Source of the DNA: Aneurinibacillus aneurinilyticus ATCC 12856 | GTDB lineage: Bacteria; Bacillota; Bacilli; Aneurinibacillales; Aneurinibacillaceae | Direction: 5' to 3' | Assembly (NCBI RefSeq): GCF_000466385.1 | Contig: NZ_KE952917.1 | Location: forward strand, 1 to 48,137 | Length of the DNA: 48,137 nucleotides | Shown: piece after piece, positions 7,766 to 18,466 of the stretch | Layout: each line of letters starts with the position of its first letter | Position numbering within the stretch: position 1 is the stretch's first letter | Translations under genes and position numbers: made by a program | Notes under the pieces: model-generated | What the model was told of the DNA's origin: nothing | What the model saw: only the letters and a program-made list of their open reading frames with translations | Databases searched by the model: none

Positions 7766-8551
7766 TCAAACATCCGGGCTTTTCCTATACTCTACCTTCC
7801 AGAGATAGAGGCCATGTGGCGGAGCAGTGATACCAGCTACATCGCGGTTTTTGGCTTCAAGCATCGCCTTGACATCATCAACCTGCCACTTGCCCTTGCC
7901 TACTTCCACCAGTGTGCCTACAATAATGCGGACCATATTATACAGAAAACCATTGCCTCGAAATGTCAACCAGATATCCTTACCTTGATGCGGCAGAGCG
8001 GCATCACGCTCGTATTCCTCAATAAGAATCTCATAGATGGTTCGTACCTTATCCTCTACCTTTGTTCGTACCGAGCAAAATGAAGTGAAATCATGTGTGC
8101 CGATTAGATAGTTGGCCGCTGCGCGCATTTTCTCCAAATCGAGCGGTGCCTTAATATGCTGTGACCATTCACGCAGAAATGGATCAGGAATAGGTTGGTT
8201 GAGTAGCCGATAGCGATACGTTTTCTCCACAACATGATAACGGGCATGAAAATCCATCGGAACATCTTCTGCATTCAGTACGACAATATCATCCGGCAGA
8301 AGGGTATTCATGGCTGGAATAAGTCGTTCAGCCGGAATTCTGCTCGTCGTGCGAAAATGAGCTACCTGCTCACGGGCATGTACACCCGAATCGGTTCGTC
8401 CAGACGCAACAATTACGGTATCATGCTGAAGTACGCGCGCCAGCACTTTCTCTATCTCCAATTGTATACTCGGTCCATTCGTTTGTCGCTGTAATCCATA
8501 GTAAGCCGTCCCCTGGTAGCCGAATGTAAGCTTAATCTTGCGCCATTCCAT
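7766..8551 (-). CDS. truA: tRNA pseudouridine synthase A
   Basis: TruA converts uridines 38-40 of the tRNA anticodon arm to pseudouridine. The catalytic Asp lies in the signature GRTDSGVHA, and later motifs include YRYRLLN and FLYNMVRIIVGTLVEVG. The start at 8551 (MEWRKIKLTFGYQG) matches the usual TruA N-terminus and gives 261 aa. An ATG at 8566 with AAGGAAAGG close by is a real alternative and would add five residues. The gene follows ecfT by 57 bases, the standard ecfA1-ecfA2-ecfT-truA order of Firmicutes. Confidence 0.95.
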   Translation of the reverse strand: MEWRKIKLTFGYQGTAYYGLQRQTNGPSIQLEIEKVLARVLQHDTVIVASGRTDSGVHAREQVAHFRTTSRIPAERLIPAMNTLLPDDIVVLNAEDVPMDFHARYHVVEKTYRYRLLNQPIPDPFLREWSQHIKAPLDLEKMRAAANYLIGTHDFTSFCSVRTKVEDKVRTIYEILIEEYERDAALPHQGKDIWLTFRGNGFLYNMVRIIVGTLVEVGKGKWQVDDVKAMLEAKNRDVAGITAPPHGLYLWKVEYRKSPDV

Positions 8552-8608
8552 CGATGCACCCTTCATCCTTTCCTTACAAAACCAATCAATCAAAATCTTC
8601 TCGCATAC

Positions 8609-9412
8609 TCATGCACGTAGCAACAGGACAATTACAGCTATTACGATCATTACTATAAGAAGCATAGCGTCCCGACCGCCATAACGGAGCTGTCGATACT
8701 TCGTACGTCCTTCTCCCCCGCGATATCCACGTGCTTCCATCGCAAATGCCAACTCTTCCGCTCGACGAAAAGACTGGACAAACAATGGGACAATCAACGG
8801 TATAATCCCGTTAATCCGTTTAACAATCGATCCGCTCGAAAAAGAAGCCCCTCGAGACATCTGCGCTTTCGCAATCTTATCCGTTTCTTCCAGCAGAGTA
8901 GGAATAAAGCGCAACGATATTGACATCATTAATGCCAATTCATGCGCCGGAAATTTGAAACGGCGCAAAGGTGAAAACAGGCTTTCCAGCCCATCTGTTA
9001 ATTGAATCGGAGACGTAGTCAACGTAAGTAAAGATGCAGACATCATTAGAAGAATAATACGAGCTGATACAAATCCCGCATTTACGAGCCCTTTTTCGTG
9101 AATCTCGATGAACCTCCACGAGAAAAGAAGCTCGCCCTCCTTGTTCGTAAAAATCTGCAACACAACGGTCAGAAGAATAATCCAGAGTGCCGGCTTCAGT
9201 CCCCTGAGAATATAAATGACGGGAATACGAGACATTACGATGCCAATGACGCTTACAGCAGCAACAAACAGAAATGCATACAACGAATTCGCCAGGAAAA
9301 TAAAAATAATAAAAAAGAAGACAAATAAGAGCTTACTGCGCGGATCGCACTGATGTAGAAACGAATTACGGGGTACATACTGTCCGATCGGTATCGAATT
9401 CAAGAAGCTCAT
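8609..9412 (-). CDS. ecfT: ECF transporter transmembrane subunit EcfT
   Basis: This 267-aa membrane protein couples the two ATPases EcfA1 and EcfA2 to interchangeable substrate-binding S components for vitamins and related micronutrients. It has several membrane helices (about 26-62, 65-85, 105-130 and a last one at 245-265). The two cytoplasmic coupling motifs are visible as AQMSRGASF and AMEARGYRG, where the xRG triplets contact the ATPases. It starts at ATG overlapping the ecfA2 stop by four bases (ATGA). No S component is encoded in the window, so substrates are set elsewhere. Confidence 0.94.
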   Translation of the reverse strand: MSFLNSIPIGQYVPRNSFLHQCDPRSKLLFVFFFIIFIFLANSLYAFLFVAAVSVIGIVMSRIPVIYILRGLKPALWIILLTVVLQIFTNKEGELLFSWRFIEIHEKGLVNAGFVSARIILLMMSASLLTLTTSPIQLTDGLESLFSPLRRFKFPAHELALMMSISLRFIPTLLEETDKIAKAQMSRGASFSSGSIVKRINGIIPLIVPLFVQSFRRAEELAFAMEARGYRGGEGRTKYRQLRYGGRDAMLLIVMIVIAVIVLLLRA

Positions 9413-10302
9413 CCCCTGCTCCCCTCCTTCCGTCGGAAACGTCGTGCTAACTCATTCGTCAGCATTCCCGCATCAAAAATATCAAATGGGAGAGGAGCGA
9501 TTTTACTTCCACTTATCCGAACTCTCTCATTGAATTCAAAAATAAAGCGAGTAATCTCCGGCAACTCTAACCCTGCCTGCCGAATTTTTACAGGATCTTG
9601 AAATACCTGATGCGGTGTTCCTTCCATCCATATGCGCCCTTCATTCATTACATATAGATAATCGGCGTAGCGTGCTGCGTCCTCCATACTGTGCGTCACA
9701 AGGATCGTGGTGCGCTCTTCTTCACGATGCACCCGGGCAATCATATCAAGAATCGCATGATGCCCTGCCGGGTCCAACCCTGCCGTCGGCTCATCTAAAA
9801 TCAATACTTGCGGATTCATCACCAGAACACCTGCCAGCGCTACGCGCCGCATTTGTCCGCCACTAAGCATAAAAGGAGACTTGTCCCCATATTTGTCCGG
9901 ATCAAGTCCAACAAGTCGCAGAGCCGCATCTACACGCCCTGGAATCATCTCTGGGGGCAGCCCCATATTGATAAGACCAAAAGCGACATCCTTGCGTACC
10001 GTTTCTTCAAATAACTGATACTCAGGGTATTGAAACGCAAGCCCTACCTGTTGGCGCAGCTTTTCCATCCCTTTTTTCTTCTTGGGCGGCAGCGTAAATT
10101 CACCAACCTGCATTGTTCCCTCTGTTGGTAAAAGCAATCCGTTTAATAATTGAATAAGCGTAGACTTACCTGATCCCGTATGTCCAATAATCGCAACATA
10201 CCGGCCGTGGGGAATATGTAGCGAGACACCTTGTAGCGCCTGATAGGCAAATGGAGTGCCGGGAGAGTACGTATATTTAACATTCTCTAGTCGGATGTCC
10301 AT
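9409..10302 (-). CDS. ecfA2: ECF transporter ATPase EcfA2
   Basis: This 297-aa ABC ATPase has Walker A GHTGSGKST, Q-loop region AFQYPEYQLF, signature LSGGQMRRVALAG, Walker B VLILDEPTAGLD and H-loop VTHSM. The start is set at ATG 10302 (MDIRLENVKYTYSPG), which matches the family. A longer frame reaching 10422 would only read through the end of ecfA1 in another phase. The gene overlaps the end of ecfA1 by 16 bases, and the ribosome-binding site (GGGAGGG) lies inside ecfA1, so translation is probably coupled. EcfA2 pairs with EcfA1 as the heterodimeric motor. Confidence 0.94.
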   Translation of the reverse strand: MDIRLENVKYTYSPGTPFAYQALQGVSLHIPHGRYVAIIGHTGSGKSTLIQLLNGLLLPTEGTMQVGEFTLPPKKKKGMEKLRQQVGLAFQYPEYQLFEETVRKDVAFGLINMGLPPEMIPGRVDAALRLVGLDPDKYGDKSPFMLSGGQMRRVALAGVLVMNPQVLILDEPTAGLDPAGHHAILDMIARVHREEERTTILVTHSMEDAARYADYLYVMNEGRIWMEGTPHQVFQDPVKIRQAGLELPEITRFIFEFNERVRISGSKIAPLPFDIFDAGMLTNELARRFRRKEGSRG

Positions 10303-11120
10303 AAGCTGTCTAACACTCCCTCCCCAGTCATTTTCAGCGTTGAAAAGCGGAAACCCTTTTGCTGGAGGCGGTACTGTAAGTCGCAAGCAAACGGCACGTC
10401 CAGGCCAAGACGGCGTAACCAATCTACCTGCTGATAGACGCTCTCGGGCGTCCCTTCTCCTACCAGCCTACCTCCATCCATAACTATAATTCGATCGCTA
10501 TCCAATGTTTCTTCAAGATAATGCGTAATCTGGATAACCGTCATTCCGGCTTCACGATTCATCCGCTGTACCACCTCAAGCACTTCCTTACGCCCTCTTG
10601 GATCAAGCATAGCGGTAGCTTCGTCAAGCACAAGTACTGCTGGCTGAATCGCAAGCGCGCCAGCAATAGCTACACGCTGCTTCTGCCCGCCGGACAGACG
10701 ATTCGGCTCAGCGGTACGAAACCCAGTCATATTCACCTGTTCCAACGCATCCTGAATCCGTGCCTCCATATCTACAGGAGGAACACCTATATTCTCCATA
10801 CCAAAAGCGATATCATCTTCTACAGTCGGCGCGACAAACTGGTTATCCGGGTTCTGAAATACCATTCCCACGACTTTGCGTACTTCCCAAATATGTGCAT
10901 CATCTGCCGTAGGGATACCGTTTACTTCTATCTTCCCTTCAGAAGGTAGGAGAAGACCGTTTAATAGCTTTGCTAACGTTGATTTACCGGATCCATTATG
11001 TCCGATAATAGAGAGAAACTCGCCCTTCTCTACCGTAAATGAAACACCTTGTAACGCTCTTTCCTCCGCTCCTTCATATGAAAACGAAACGTCGGCCAGG
11101 CGTATGATAGCTTTACTCAC
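10287..11120 (-). CDS. ecfA1: ECF transporter ATPase EcfA1
   Basis: This 277-aa ABC ATPase has Walker A GHNGSGKST, Q-loop FQNPDNQFV, signature LSGGQKQRVAIAG, Walker B VLVLDEATAMLD and an H-loop seen as ITHYLEE. GTG at 11120 (MSKAIIRLADVSFSYEG) is chosen; an upstream GTG at 11129 has no room for a ribosome-binding site. It follows rplQ after a terminator. A possible promoter (TTGCAT, 18 bases, TACTAA) lies just after that hairpin, so the ecf genes may be transcribed both by read-through and on their own. Confidence 0.93.
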   Translation of the reverse strand: MSKAIIRLADVSFSYEGAEERALQGVSFTVEKGEFLSIIGHNGSGKSTLAKLLNGLLLPSEGKIEVNGIPTADDAHIWEVRKVVGMVFQNPDNQFVAPTVEDDIAFGMENIGVPPVDMEARIQDALEQVNMTGFRTAEPNRLSGGQKQRVAIAGALAIQPAVLVLDEATAMLDPRGRKEVLEVVQRMNREAGMTVIQITHYLEETLDSDRIIVMDGGRLVGEGTPESVYQQVDWLRRLGLDVPFACDLQYRLQQKGFRFSTLKMTGEGVLDSLWTSD

Positions 11121-11183
11121 AACTACCACATCACTTTCAGACTAGCGCTCGAAATTTAGTAAGCAGCATCTTTTCTTCCATGC

Positions 11184-11213
11184 AAAAAAAGGGTGATTTC
11201 AACCTCACCCTTT
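11184..11213 (-). terminator. intrinsic terminator of the alpha operon after rplQ
   Basis: AAAGGGTGA and TCACCCTTT form a 9-bp stem around GGTTGAAA, followed on the minus strand by a T run. It lies about 17 bases after the rplQ stop and marks the end of the S10-spc-alpha block. Confidence 0.85.
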
Positions 11214-11229
11214 CTTGCGCCAGTGCTAA

Positions 11230-11595
11230 CTATTCAACTAACTCAAGGTATACCATTGGTGCGCCGTCTCCGCGACGAGGTCCAATTTTCAAGATGCGAG
11301 TATAACCACCTTGACGCTCAGAAAAGCGAGGTGCAACATTATCGAACAGTTTCTGAATTGCATCCTGGTTGGTCTCTTTATCTGCTACTTCTTTACGCAC
11401 AAAAGCGGCTACTTGACGACGAGCGTGCAGGTCACCGCGTTTAGCCAGCGTAATCATTTTTTCAGCGATAGAACGAACTTCTTTCGCTTTGCTTTCCGTT
11501 GTTTCAATGCGCTCGTTGATGATCAGGTCAGTTACCAGATCGCGAAACAGAGCTTTACGAGCAGCACTATTGCGGCCTAATTTAGAGTATGCCAT
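11230..11595 (-). CDS. rplQ: 50S ribosomal protein L17
   Basis: The 121-aa sequence starts [20 protein letters not shown] and has the L17 fold with the C-terminal [18 protein letters not shown] segment, near the polypeptide exit tunnel. AAGGAGGGAAAAAGC precedes the ATG. It is the last gene of the alpha operon, 36 bases after rpoA, and is followed by a terminator. Confidence 0.97.
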   Translation of the reverse strand: MAYSKLGRNSAARKALFRDLVTDLIINERIETTESKAKEVRSIAEKMITLAKRGDLHARRQVAAFVRKEVADKETNQDAIQKLFDNVAPRFSERQGGYTRILKIGPRRGDGAPMVYLELVE

Positions 11596-11631
11596 GCTTT
11601 TTCCCTCCTTAAGACAAACAATCTATCGTCC

Positions 11632-12576
11632 TTAATCGTCTTTACGAAGTCCAAGACCGAGCTCTTCAAGCTTCTCCTGTACTTCCTCAAGCGATTTGCG
11701 GCCAAGATTACGGACTTTCATCATGTCTTCTTCCGTTTTCTGCGTCAGCTCCTGCACCGTATTAATACCGGCACGCTTCAGGCAGTTGTAGGAACGAACC
11801 GAAAGATCGAGCTCTTCGATAGTCATCTCAAGCACTTTCTCTTTCTTGTCCTCTTCTTTCTCAACCATAATCTCGGCTTCTTGTGCCTCGTCGGTGAGTC
11901 CCACAAACAGATTCAGATGCTCCGTCATAATCTTCGCACCGAGGCTAACAGCTTCTTCTGGACGAATACTTCCGTCCGTCCAAACTTCAAGCGTTAGCTT
12001 ATCGTAGTTTGTTACTTGACCTACACGCGTGTTTTCTACTTGATAGTTCACACGGTTGATCGGTGTATAGATAGAATCAATCGGAATCACGCCGATTGGC
12101 AAATCCGGGCGTTTGTTCTGATCGGCAGGCACATAACCGCGTCCACGGTTAGCAACCATGCGAATATGGAGGCGAGCTCCCTCTTCCATCGTTGCGATTA
12201 CCAGTTCCGGATTCAGAATCTCAACATCACTGTCTGCGCGAATGTCAGCAGCGGTCACGACACCGGAGCCTTCCGCATCGATTTCAAGCACTTTCTCCTC
12301 GTCCGAATGGATTTTGAGAGAAAGAGTTTTTAAATTTAAGATGATCTGGGTAGTATCCTCTACCACGCCTTCGATCGTGGAGAACTCATGAAGAACCCCA
12401 TCGATTTCAACGCTAATTACTGCGGCACCTGGTAGTGAAGAGAGCAAAATACGGCGTAGAGAGTTGCCGAGTGTTGTGCCGTATCCGCGCTCAAGAGGCT
12501 CTACCACAAACTTGCCATAGGTAGAGTCATCACTTACTTCTACCACTTCGATCTTTGGCTTTTCGATTTCGATCAT
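11632..12576 (-). CDS. rpoA: RNA polymerase alpha subunit
   Basis: The 314-aa alpha subunit has an N-terminal dimerisation and assembly domain ([20 protein letters not shown] near residues 27-46). An acidic linker ([10 protein letters not shown]) leads to the C-terminal domain ([15 protein letters not shown]) that binds UP elements and activators. ATG at 12576 is chosen, with AAGGAGGG 8 bases upstream; an in-frame TTG just before it is less likely. The gap before it is unusually long for this cluster (about 180 bases) and holds a promoter-like element and a hairpin, suggesting extra control of alpha and L17. Confidence 0.98.
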   Translation of the reverse strand: MIEIEKPKIEVVEVSDDSTYGKFVVEPLERGYGTTLGNSLRRILLSSLPGAAVISVEIDGVLHEFSTIEGVVEDTTQIILNLKTLSLKIHSDEEKVLEIDAEGSGVVTAADIRADSDVEILNPELVIATMEEGARLHIRMVANRGRGYVPADQNKRPDLPIGVIPIDSIYTPINRVNYQVENTRVGQVTNYDKLTLEVWTDGSIRPEEAVSLGAKIMTEHLNLFVGLTDEAQEAEIMVEKEEDKKEKVLEMTIEELDLSVRSYNCLKRAGINTVQELTQKTEEDMMKVRNLGRKSLEEVQEKLEELGLGLRKDD

Positions 12577-12604
12577 CAAACAAACCCTCCTTCAAAACGT
12601 CGAA

Positions 12605-12639
12605 AATTCCGGACGGGTCTAAGGTCCACGACCGGAATT
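12605..12639 (-). other. hairpin in the rpoA leader, attenuator-like
   Basis: AATTCCGG (12632-12639 on the opposite strand) pairs perfectly with CCGGAATT (12605-12612), an 8-bp stem with a 19-base loop containing a smaller GGTC/GACC stem. On the minus strand the second arm runs into TTTTCG, so it resembles a weak terminator placed about 30 bases before the rpoA start. Confidence 0.5.
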
Positions 12640-12693
12640 CCCCTTGGCGGTTACCAGTAAATCGCAACCAAAGCACAGACCTGTTCGTGTCAT

Positions 12694-12720
12694 ATTATAA
12701 TAGTATGCACAGGTGTATAA
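12694..12720 (-). promoter_or_regulatory. candidate internal promoter before rpoA
   Basis: A perfect -10 TATAAT (12694-12699 on the minus strand) lies in the rpsK-rpoA gap. The best -35 is weak: TTATAC at 15 bases or AGTTAT at 17. The start would fall near 12687, about 110 bases before rpoA. Confidence 0.45.
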
Positions 12721-12757
12721 CTTTTTAAACTGTTAGTTTATGCGACTTGCTGCCAAA

Positions 12758-13162
12758 TTATACACGACGACGTTTTGGTGGACGGCAACCATTGTGAGGA
12801 ATAGGTGTTACGTCTTTAATCATGTTAACTTCCAATCCAGTAGCCTGTAGGGAACGGATTGCAGCTTCACGACCGGAGCCCGGTCCTTTAACCAGAACTT
12901 CAACAGTTTTCATGCCATGCTCCATTGCAGCTTTCGCAGCTTGCTCAGCAGCCATTTGCGCAGCAAACGGAGTGCTTTTACGTGAACCTCTAAAACCGAG
13001 TCCACCAGAACTAGCCCAGGAGATTGCATTTCCGTGCGGGTCAGTGATAGTAACGATCGTATTGTTAAATGTGGAGCGGATATGCGCTATACCAGTTTCA
13101 ATATTTTTGCGATCACGACGACGAGTACGCGTCGCAGCTACTTTTCTTTTCGCCAACTTCAT
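12758..13162 (-). CDS. rpsK: 30S ribosomal protein S11
   Basis: This 134-aa protein contains the S11 signatures [15 protein letters not shown] and [14 protein letters not shown], and ends [18 protein letters not shown]11 forms part of the platform of the 30S subunit. The N-terminus is a few residues longer and more basic than in B. subtilis ([18 protein letters not shown]). GGGGG lies only three bases before the ATG, a tight spacing. The gene follows rpsM by 9 bases. Confidence 0.97.
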   Translation of the reverse strand: MKLAKRKVAATRTRRRDRKNIETGIAHIRSTFNNTIVTITDPHGNAISWASSGGLGFRGSRKSTPFAAQMAAEQAAKAAMEHGMKTVEVLVKGPGSGREAAIRSLQATGLEVNMIKDVTPIPHNGCRPPKRRRV

Positions 13163-13171
13163 TTACCCCCT

Positions 13172-13540
13172 TTACTTCTTCTTATTCGCAACGGTACGAC
13201 GCGGACCTTTGCGAGTACGTGCATTGGTTTTCGTACGTTGACCACGAAGCGGCAGACCTTTACGGTGACGAACACCACGGTAGCAACCGATTTCGATGAG
13301 ACGTTTGATGTTCAGAGATACTTCACGACGAAGATCCCCTTCTACCTTAACAGTCTTATCGATATATTCACGAAGTTTAGCTGCTTCCTCTTCAGTCAGA
13401 TCGCGAACACGAGTGTTCTCATTAATACCTGTTTCGCTCAGGATCTTAGTAGCAGTGGAACGACCAATGCCGAAAATGTAAGTTAACGCGATAACTACGC
13501 GCTTGTCACGAGGTAAATCAACCCCAGCAATACGTGCCAT
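13172..13540 (-). CDS. rpsM: 30S ribosomal protein S13
   Basis: The 122-aa sequence starts [20 protein letters not shown] and ends in the basic tail [11 protein letters not shown] that reaches the decoding region. It contains the helix-hairpin-helix [11 protein letters not shown] and the segment [24 protein letters not shown] lies upstream of the ATG. It sits between rpmJ and rpsK in the conserved alpha-operon order. Confidence 0.98.
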   Translation of the reverse strand: MARIAGVDLPRDKRVVIALTYIFGIGRSTATKILSETGINENTRVRDLTEEEAAKLREYIDKTVKVEGDLRREVSLNIKRLIEIGCYRGVRHRKGLPLRGQRTKTNARTRKGPRRTVANKKK

Positions 13541-13562
13541 GTAGCATGCACCTCCTTATAAA

Positions 13563-13676
13563 TTAGCCTTGTCTTTGCTTGTGCTTCGGATTTTCACAAA
13601 TTACCATAATTTTGCCTTTGCGGCGAATGATTTTGCATTTCTCGCAAATCTGTTTTACAGATGGTCTTACTTTCAC
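13563..13676 (-). CDS. rpmJ: 50S ribosomal protein L36, zinc-binding form
   Basis: This short gene encodes 37 residues starting [15 protein letters not shown] and ending NPKHKQRQG. The CEKC pair, a Cys in VICEN and the His of PKH form the C-C-C-H zinc site of the C+ type of L36. It starts at GTG, with AGGAGGTAA 6 bases before. It lies between infA and rpsM. The gap before it carries a 7-bp inverted repeat (TTAGAGG / CCTCTAA, 13712-13741) that could form a small hairpin. Confidence 0.96.
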   Translation of the reverse strand: MKVRPSVKQICEKCKIIRRKGKIMVICENPKHKQRQG

Positions 13677-13759
13677 TTGGATTACCTCCTGTCGTTTCTA
13701 GAGTGGAAATATTAGAGGGTGGAGGCTATATTAACCTCTAACTCTTTACGTTTCCTTCT

Positions 13760-13978
13760 CTATTTGTAGCGATATGTGATCCGCCCGCGGGTCAAATCAT
13801 ACGGCGACAATTCAACGGTGACTTTGTCACCAGGCAATATACGAATGAAATGCATACGGATTTTACCGGATACATGGGCAAGCACTTTGTGCCCATTCTC
13901 TAGCTCCACACGGAACATCGCGTTCGGTAGAGGCTCTATCACGGTACCTTCAACTTCAATTACGTCTTCCTTTGCCAT
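13760..13978 (-). CDS. infA: translation initiation factor IF-1
   Basis: This 72-aa OB-fold protein begins [21 protein letters not shown] and ends [13 protein letters not shown], essentially the family consensus. IF-1 binds the 30S A site during initiation. It heads the alpha-operon segment and is preceded by a 129-base gap with a possible extended -10 promoter. The KOW-domain gene found between map and infA in some Bacillus species is absent. Confidence 0.98.
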   Translation of the reverse strand: MAKEDVIEVEGTVIEPLPNAMFRVELENGHKVLAHVSGKIRMHFIRILPGDKVTVELSPYDLTRGRITYRYK

Positions 13979-14063
13979 AAAGCCACTCTCCTTTCTTTAG
14001 CATGGCTGCTTATGCATAAGCATTCTTAACTCAGTCGATAAACCTACAATATCCCCATCGGCA

Positions 14064-14072
14064 ATCATAACA
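14064..14072 (-). promoter_or_regulatory. candidate extended -10 promoter before infA
   Basis: The minus strand shows TGTTATGAT, an extended -10 (TGn plus TATGAT), in the map-infA gap. No convincing -35 box sits at 17-18 bases. Start would be about 80 bases before infA. Confidence 0.3.
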
Positions 14073-14107
14073 CAATGTTTATCCCAAAGGGAAATACAAT
14101 TGCAATT

Positions 14108-15537
<1,430 letters not shown>

Positions 15538-15549
15538 CTATCTTTTGTA

Positions 15550-16857
15550 TTACTTAATAAACCCTTTGTAGTGGCGCTTTACAAGCTGGCTTTCGATTTG
15601 CTTCATTGTATCCAGTGCTACTCCGATGACAATAAGGATGGCCGTTCCACCAATCTGAATCGAAGGCGGCAGTCCGCTCACCTTTGAGAAGAAGACCGGA
15701 AGAATGGATACAAGTGCCAAGAATGCTGCTCCTGCCAAAGTAATTCGGTTTAACGTTCGAGTAATAAATTGGGCTGTCTCATTTCCTGGACGTATGCCTG
15801 GGATATATCCGCCGTTCTTTTTCATGTTGTCAGACATCTGCGTCGGATTAACCTGCACATGTACATAGAAATACGTAAATCCGAAAATAAGGAGAACGTA
15901 CAGTACCATGCCAATCCAGTTCTGAGAACTAAACGTCTGGATGTTAAACGTTTGAATTACCCAGTTGGAAACGGGATGCCCTGGCCAGAATTGAGCAATT
16001 GTAGGAGGGAAAATAATCAGCGATAAAGCAAAGATTACCGGAATAACACCGGCGCTGTTTACTTTCAACGGAATGTGTGTGGACTGCCCACCGTACATTT
16101 TTCTGCCTACAACGCGTTTCGCATATTGCACAGGAATCTTACGTGCTCCCTGCTGGATGAAAACAATTCCCACAATGATGAGAATGATCGCAAGCAGAAT
16201 GCCCAATACTTTAACAATATTTAGGAACATCTGATCCTCAGCGCCAATAAACTCTGAGGCATACAACTGTTTCGCACCGTTTGGAATCGCAGCTACGATA
16301 CCTGCAAAGATAATGATAGAAATACCGTTTCCGATGCCTTTTTCTGTGATTTGCTCTCCAAGCCACATAAGAAAGGCAGTTCCTGCGGTCAGTACAATCG
16401 CAACCATCGCATATGTCGTAAAAGAAGGATCCTTCACTAGTCCAGGCATCATTCTATTAAAACTAATGGAAAGACCGATTGCCTGAATCAAGCCCAGTAC
16501 GATCGTGAAATAACGAGTAACCTGGGCAATTTTGCGACGGCCAATATCGCCTTCTTTTGACCACTGGGTAAATGTCGGAACAACGTCCATCGACAATAGC
16601 TGCATAATAATCGAAGCGGTGATGTATGGCATAATCCCCATCGCAAAGATAGAGAAGTTCTGCAGGGCACCGCCCGAAAATGTATTTAAGAGTCCGAAGA
16701 TGCTATTTTGCTGTGACAGCTGTTCAAGTACCGATACATTAATGTTCGGCACTGGAACGAAGCTGCCAATTCGAAAGACGACAAGCATCAAAAGGGTAAA
16801 AATAACCTTTCGACGCAAGTCGGCAATCTTAAATACATTGGCAATCGTAGAGAACAT
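15550..16857 (-). CDS. secY: SecY preprotein translocase channel
   Basis: The 435-aa protein has the ten membrane helices of the SecYEG pore. Recognisable parts are the plug/TM2 region (FSGGALQNFSIFAMGIMPYITASIIMQL in overlapping pieces), ITEKGIGNGIS, and the cytoplasmic loops KRVVGRKMYGGQSTHIPLK and PGIRPGNETAQFI. It starts at ATG, sharing one base with the rplO stop, with GAGGTGAT just upstream, so the two are translationally coupled. It lies in the spc segment before adk. Confidence 0.97.
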   Translation of the reverse strand: MFSTIANVFKIADLRRKVIFTLLMLVVFRIGSFVPVPNINVSVLEQLSQQNSIFGLLNTFSGGALQNFSIFAMGIMPYITASIIMQLLSMDVVPTFTQWSKEGDIGRRKIAQVTRYFTIVLGLIQAIGLSISFNRMMPGLVKDPSFTTYAMVAIVLTAGTAFLMWLGEQITEKGIGNGISIIIFAGIVAAIPNGAKQLYASEFIGAEDQMFLNIVKVLGILLAIILIIVGIVFIQQGARKIPVQYAKRVVGRKMYGGQSTHIPLKVNSAGVIPVIFALSLIIFPPTIAQFWPGHPVSNWVIQTFNIQTFSSQNWIGMVLYVLLIFGFTYFYVHVQVNPTQMSDNMKKNGGYIPGIRPGNETAQFITRTLNRITLAGAAFLALVSILPVFFSKVSGLPPSIQIGGTAILIVIGVALDTMKQIESQLVKRHYKGFIK

Positions 16858-17297
16858 CAGATCACCTCGGTTTTTCCGCCAAGAGCTTCAATCTTCTCAA
16901 CTGCAGATTGAGAAAACTTCTGGGCTTGAACCGTCAGCTTCACGTTAAGTTCTCCATTCCCTAAAATCTTCACGCCATCACGTGCATTTTTAATTACACC
17001 AACTTCAAGAAGTACTTCAGGTGTTACTACTGTGCCTTCTTCAAATTGGTTCAGTCTATCAAGATTAATTACAGCATACACTTTGCGGTTCGGGTTTGTA
17101 AAACCGCGCTTCGGCAAACGACGATACAGCGGGTTTTGACCCCCTTCAAAGCCAGGGCGAACACCGCCGCCGGAACGGGCGTTTTGACCTTTATGTCCAC
17201 GACCGGCCGTTTTTCCGTTACCAGAACCAATACCGCGACCTACACGCTTACGAGTGTGACGGGAACCTTCAGCAGGTTTGATTTCGTGTAATTTCAT
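16857..17297 (-). CDS. rplO: 50S ribosomal protein L15
   Basis: The 146-aa protein has the long Gly-rich basic N-terminal extension ([21 protein letters not shown]) that threads through 23S rRNA and a globular C-terminal domain. GAGGAGGTGCAACG precedes the ATG. It follows rpmD by 31 bases and overlaps secY by one base. Confidence 0.98.
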   Translation of the reverse strand: MKLHEIKPAEGSRHTRKRVGRGIGSGNGKTAGRGHKGQNARSGGGVRPGFEGGQNPLYRRLPKRGFTNPNRKVYAVINLDRLNQFEEGTVVTPEVLLEVGVIKNARDGVKILGNGELNVKLTVQAQKFSQSAVEKIEALGGKTEVI

Positions 17298-17328
17298 CGT
17301 TGCACCTCCTCTTTACGCAAGTTATCTA

Positions 17329-17514
17329 TTACTCAGCGATTTCCTTTACTTCAACCATGTGCTTCACTTTTTCCACCATGCCGCGCATAGCCGCATTGTC
17401 TTCTTTAACGACTGTGTGGTTAAGCTTACGAAGACCAAGAGCTGCTACAGTTGCTTTTTGGTTTTGCGTACGTCCGATTAGACTTCTTTTGAGGGTGATT
17501 TGTAATTTTGCCAT
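17329..17514 (-). CDS. rpmD: 50S ribosomal protein L30
   Basis: The 61-aa protein begins [20 protein letters not shown] and has the short bacterial L30 ferredoxin-like fold with the [10 protein letters not shown] motif. AGGAGGGG lies before the ATG. It is 15 bases downstream of rpsE in the spc operon order. Confidence 0.97.
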   Translation of the reverse strand: MAKLQITLKRSLIGRTQNQKATVAALGLRKLNHTVVKEDNAAMRGMVEKVKHMVEVKEIAE

Positions 17515-17529
17515 GAGTCAAGTCCCCTC

Positions 17530-18027
17530 CTAACCTAAAAGCTCTTCCGCAGTTTTACCGCGCAGTTTTGCAACTTGCTCGGCAGTTTTCAGACGGCTTA
17601 AACCTTCTAACGTAGCATTCACCATGTTAATCGGGTTGTTAGAGCCTAAAGACTTACTTAATACGTCGCCTACACCGGCAAGCTCAAGTACCGCACGAAC
17701 CGGGCCACCAGCGATAACTCCGGTACCTTCTGCAGCAGGCTTCATGAACACTTTACCGGCGCCAAAGCGTCCGTTGATTTCGTGAGGCAGAGTTGTTCCC
17801 ACGAGAGGAACTTTAATCAGGTTTTTCTTTGCATCTTCGATGGCTTTACGGATTGCATCCGGTACCTCTTGAGCTTTACCCATGCCAGTACCTACATGCC
17901 CGTTCTTATCGCCAACGACTACTAGAGCACTGAAGCTGAAACGGCGTCCGCCCTTAACAACTTTCGCAACGCGGTTGATGGCGACAACTCTTTCTTCCAG
18001 CTCCAGGTTCGAAGCGTCAATACGCAT
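17530..18027 (-). CDS. rpsE: 30S ribosomal protein S5
   Basis: The 165-aa protein has an N-terminal double-stranded RNA-binding-like domain ([21 protein letters not shown]) and a C-terminal domain with [20 protein letters not shown]5 contributes to decoding accuracy. ATG at 18027 ([14 protein letters not shown]) has AAGGAGGG upstream; the in-frame extension to 18063 covers the intergenic region. Confidence 0.98.
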   Translation of the reverse strand: MRIDASNLELEERVVAINRVAKVVKGGRRFSFSALVVVGDKNGHVGTGMGKAQEVPDAIRKAIEDAKKNLIKVPLVGTTLPHEINGRFGAGKVFMKPAAEGTGVIAGGPVRAVLELAGVGDVLSKSLGSNNPINMVNATLEGLSRLKTAEQVAKLRGKTAEELLG

Positions 18028-18063
18028 GAAATTTTCCCTCCTTGTGTAAGGAATTTCGTTCAA

Positions 18064-18432
18064 TTAGAATTGCAGGCCAGCTTCGCGCGCAGCATCTGCA
18101 AGAGTTTTAATACGTCCGTGGTACAGGTAACCACCGCGGTCGAACACGACTTCTTTTACGCCTTTTTCGATACCGCGTTTTGCGATCAATTCGCCAACTT
18201 TAGCAGCAGCTTCTTGGTTGCCACCATGGCTCACTTGATCTTTCAGCTCAGGATCAACAGTAGAAGCAGAAACGATTGTCACGCCCGCTACATCATCAAT
18301 TAACTGAGCATAAATATGCTTAGAAGAACGGTATACGTTCAAGCGAGGAGCTTGAGCAGTACCGGAAATTTTCTTACGAACCCGAAGGTGTCTTTTCTTC
18401 CGTGCCTTGTTTTTGTCTTGTTTCGAGATCAC
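18064..18432 (-). CDS. rplR: 50S ribosomal protein L18
   Basis: The 122-aa protein binds 5S rRNA. Diagnostic segments are [18 protein letters not shown] and [27 protein letters not shown] at 18432 ([20 protein letters not shown]) is chosen because AAAGGAG lies 8 bases upstream; another GTG at 18441 lies inside that site. It stands between rplF and rpsE. Confidence 0.97.
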   Translation of the reverse strand: MISKQDKNKARKKRHLRVRKKISGTAQAPRLNVYRSSKHIYAQLIDDVAGVTIVSASTVDPELKDQVSHGGNQEAAAKVGELIAKRGIEKGVKEVVFDRGGYLYHGRIKTLADAAREAGLQF

Positions 18433-18466
18433 GTGATTCACTCCTTTCTTACATACGCCTTAGCGA

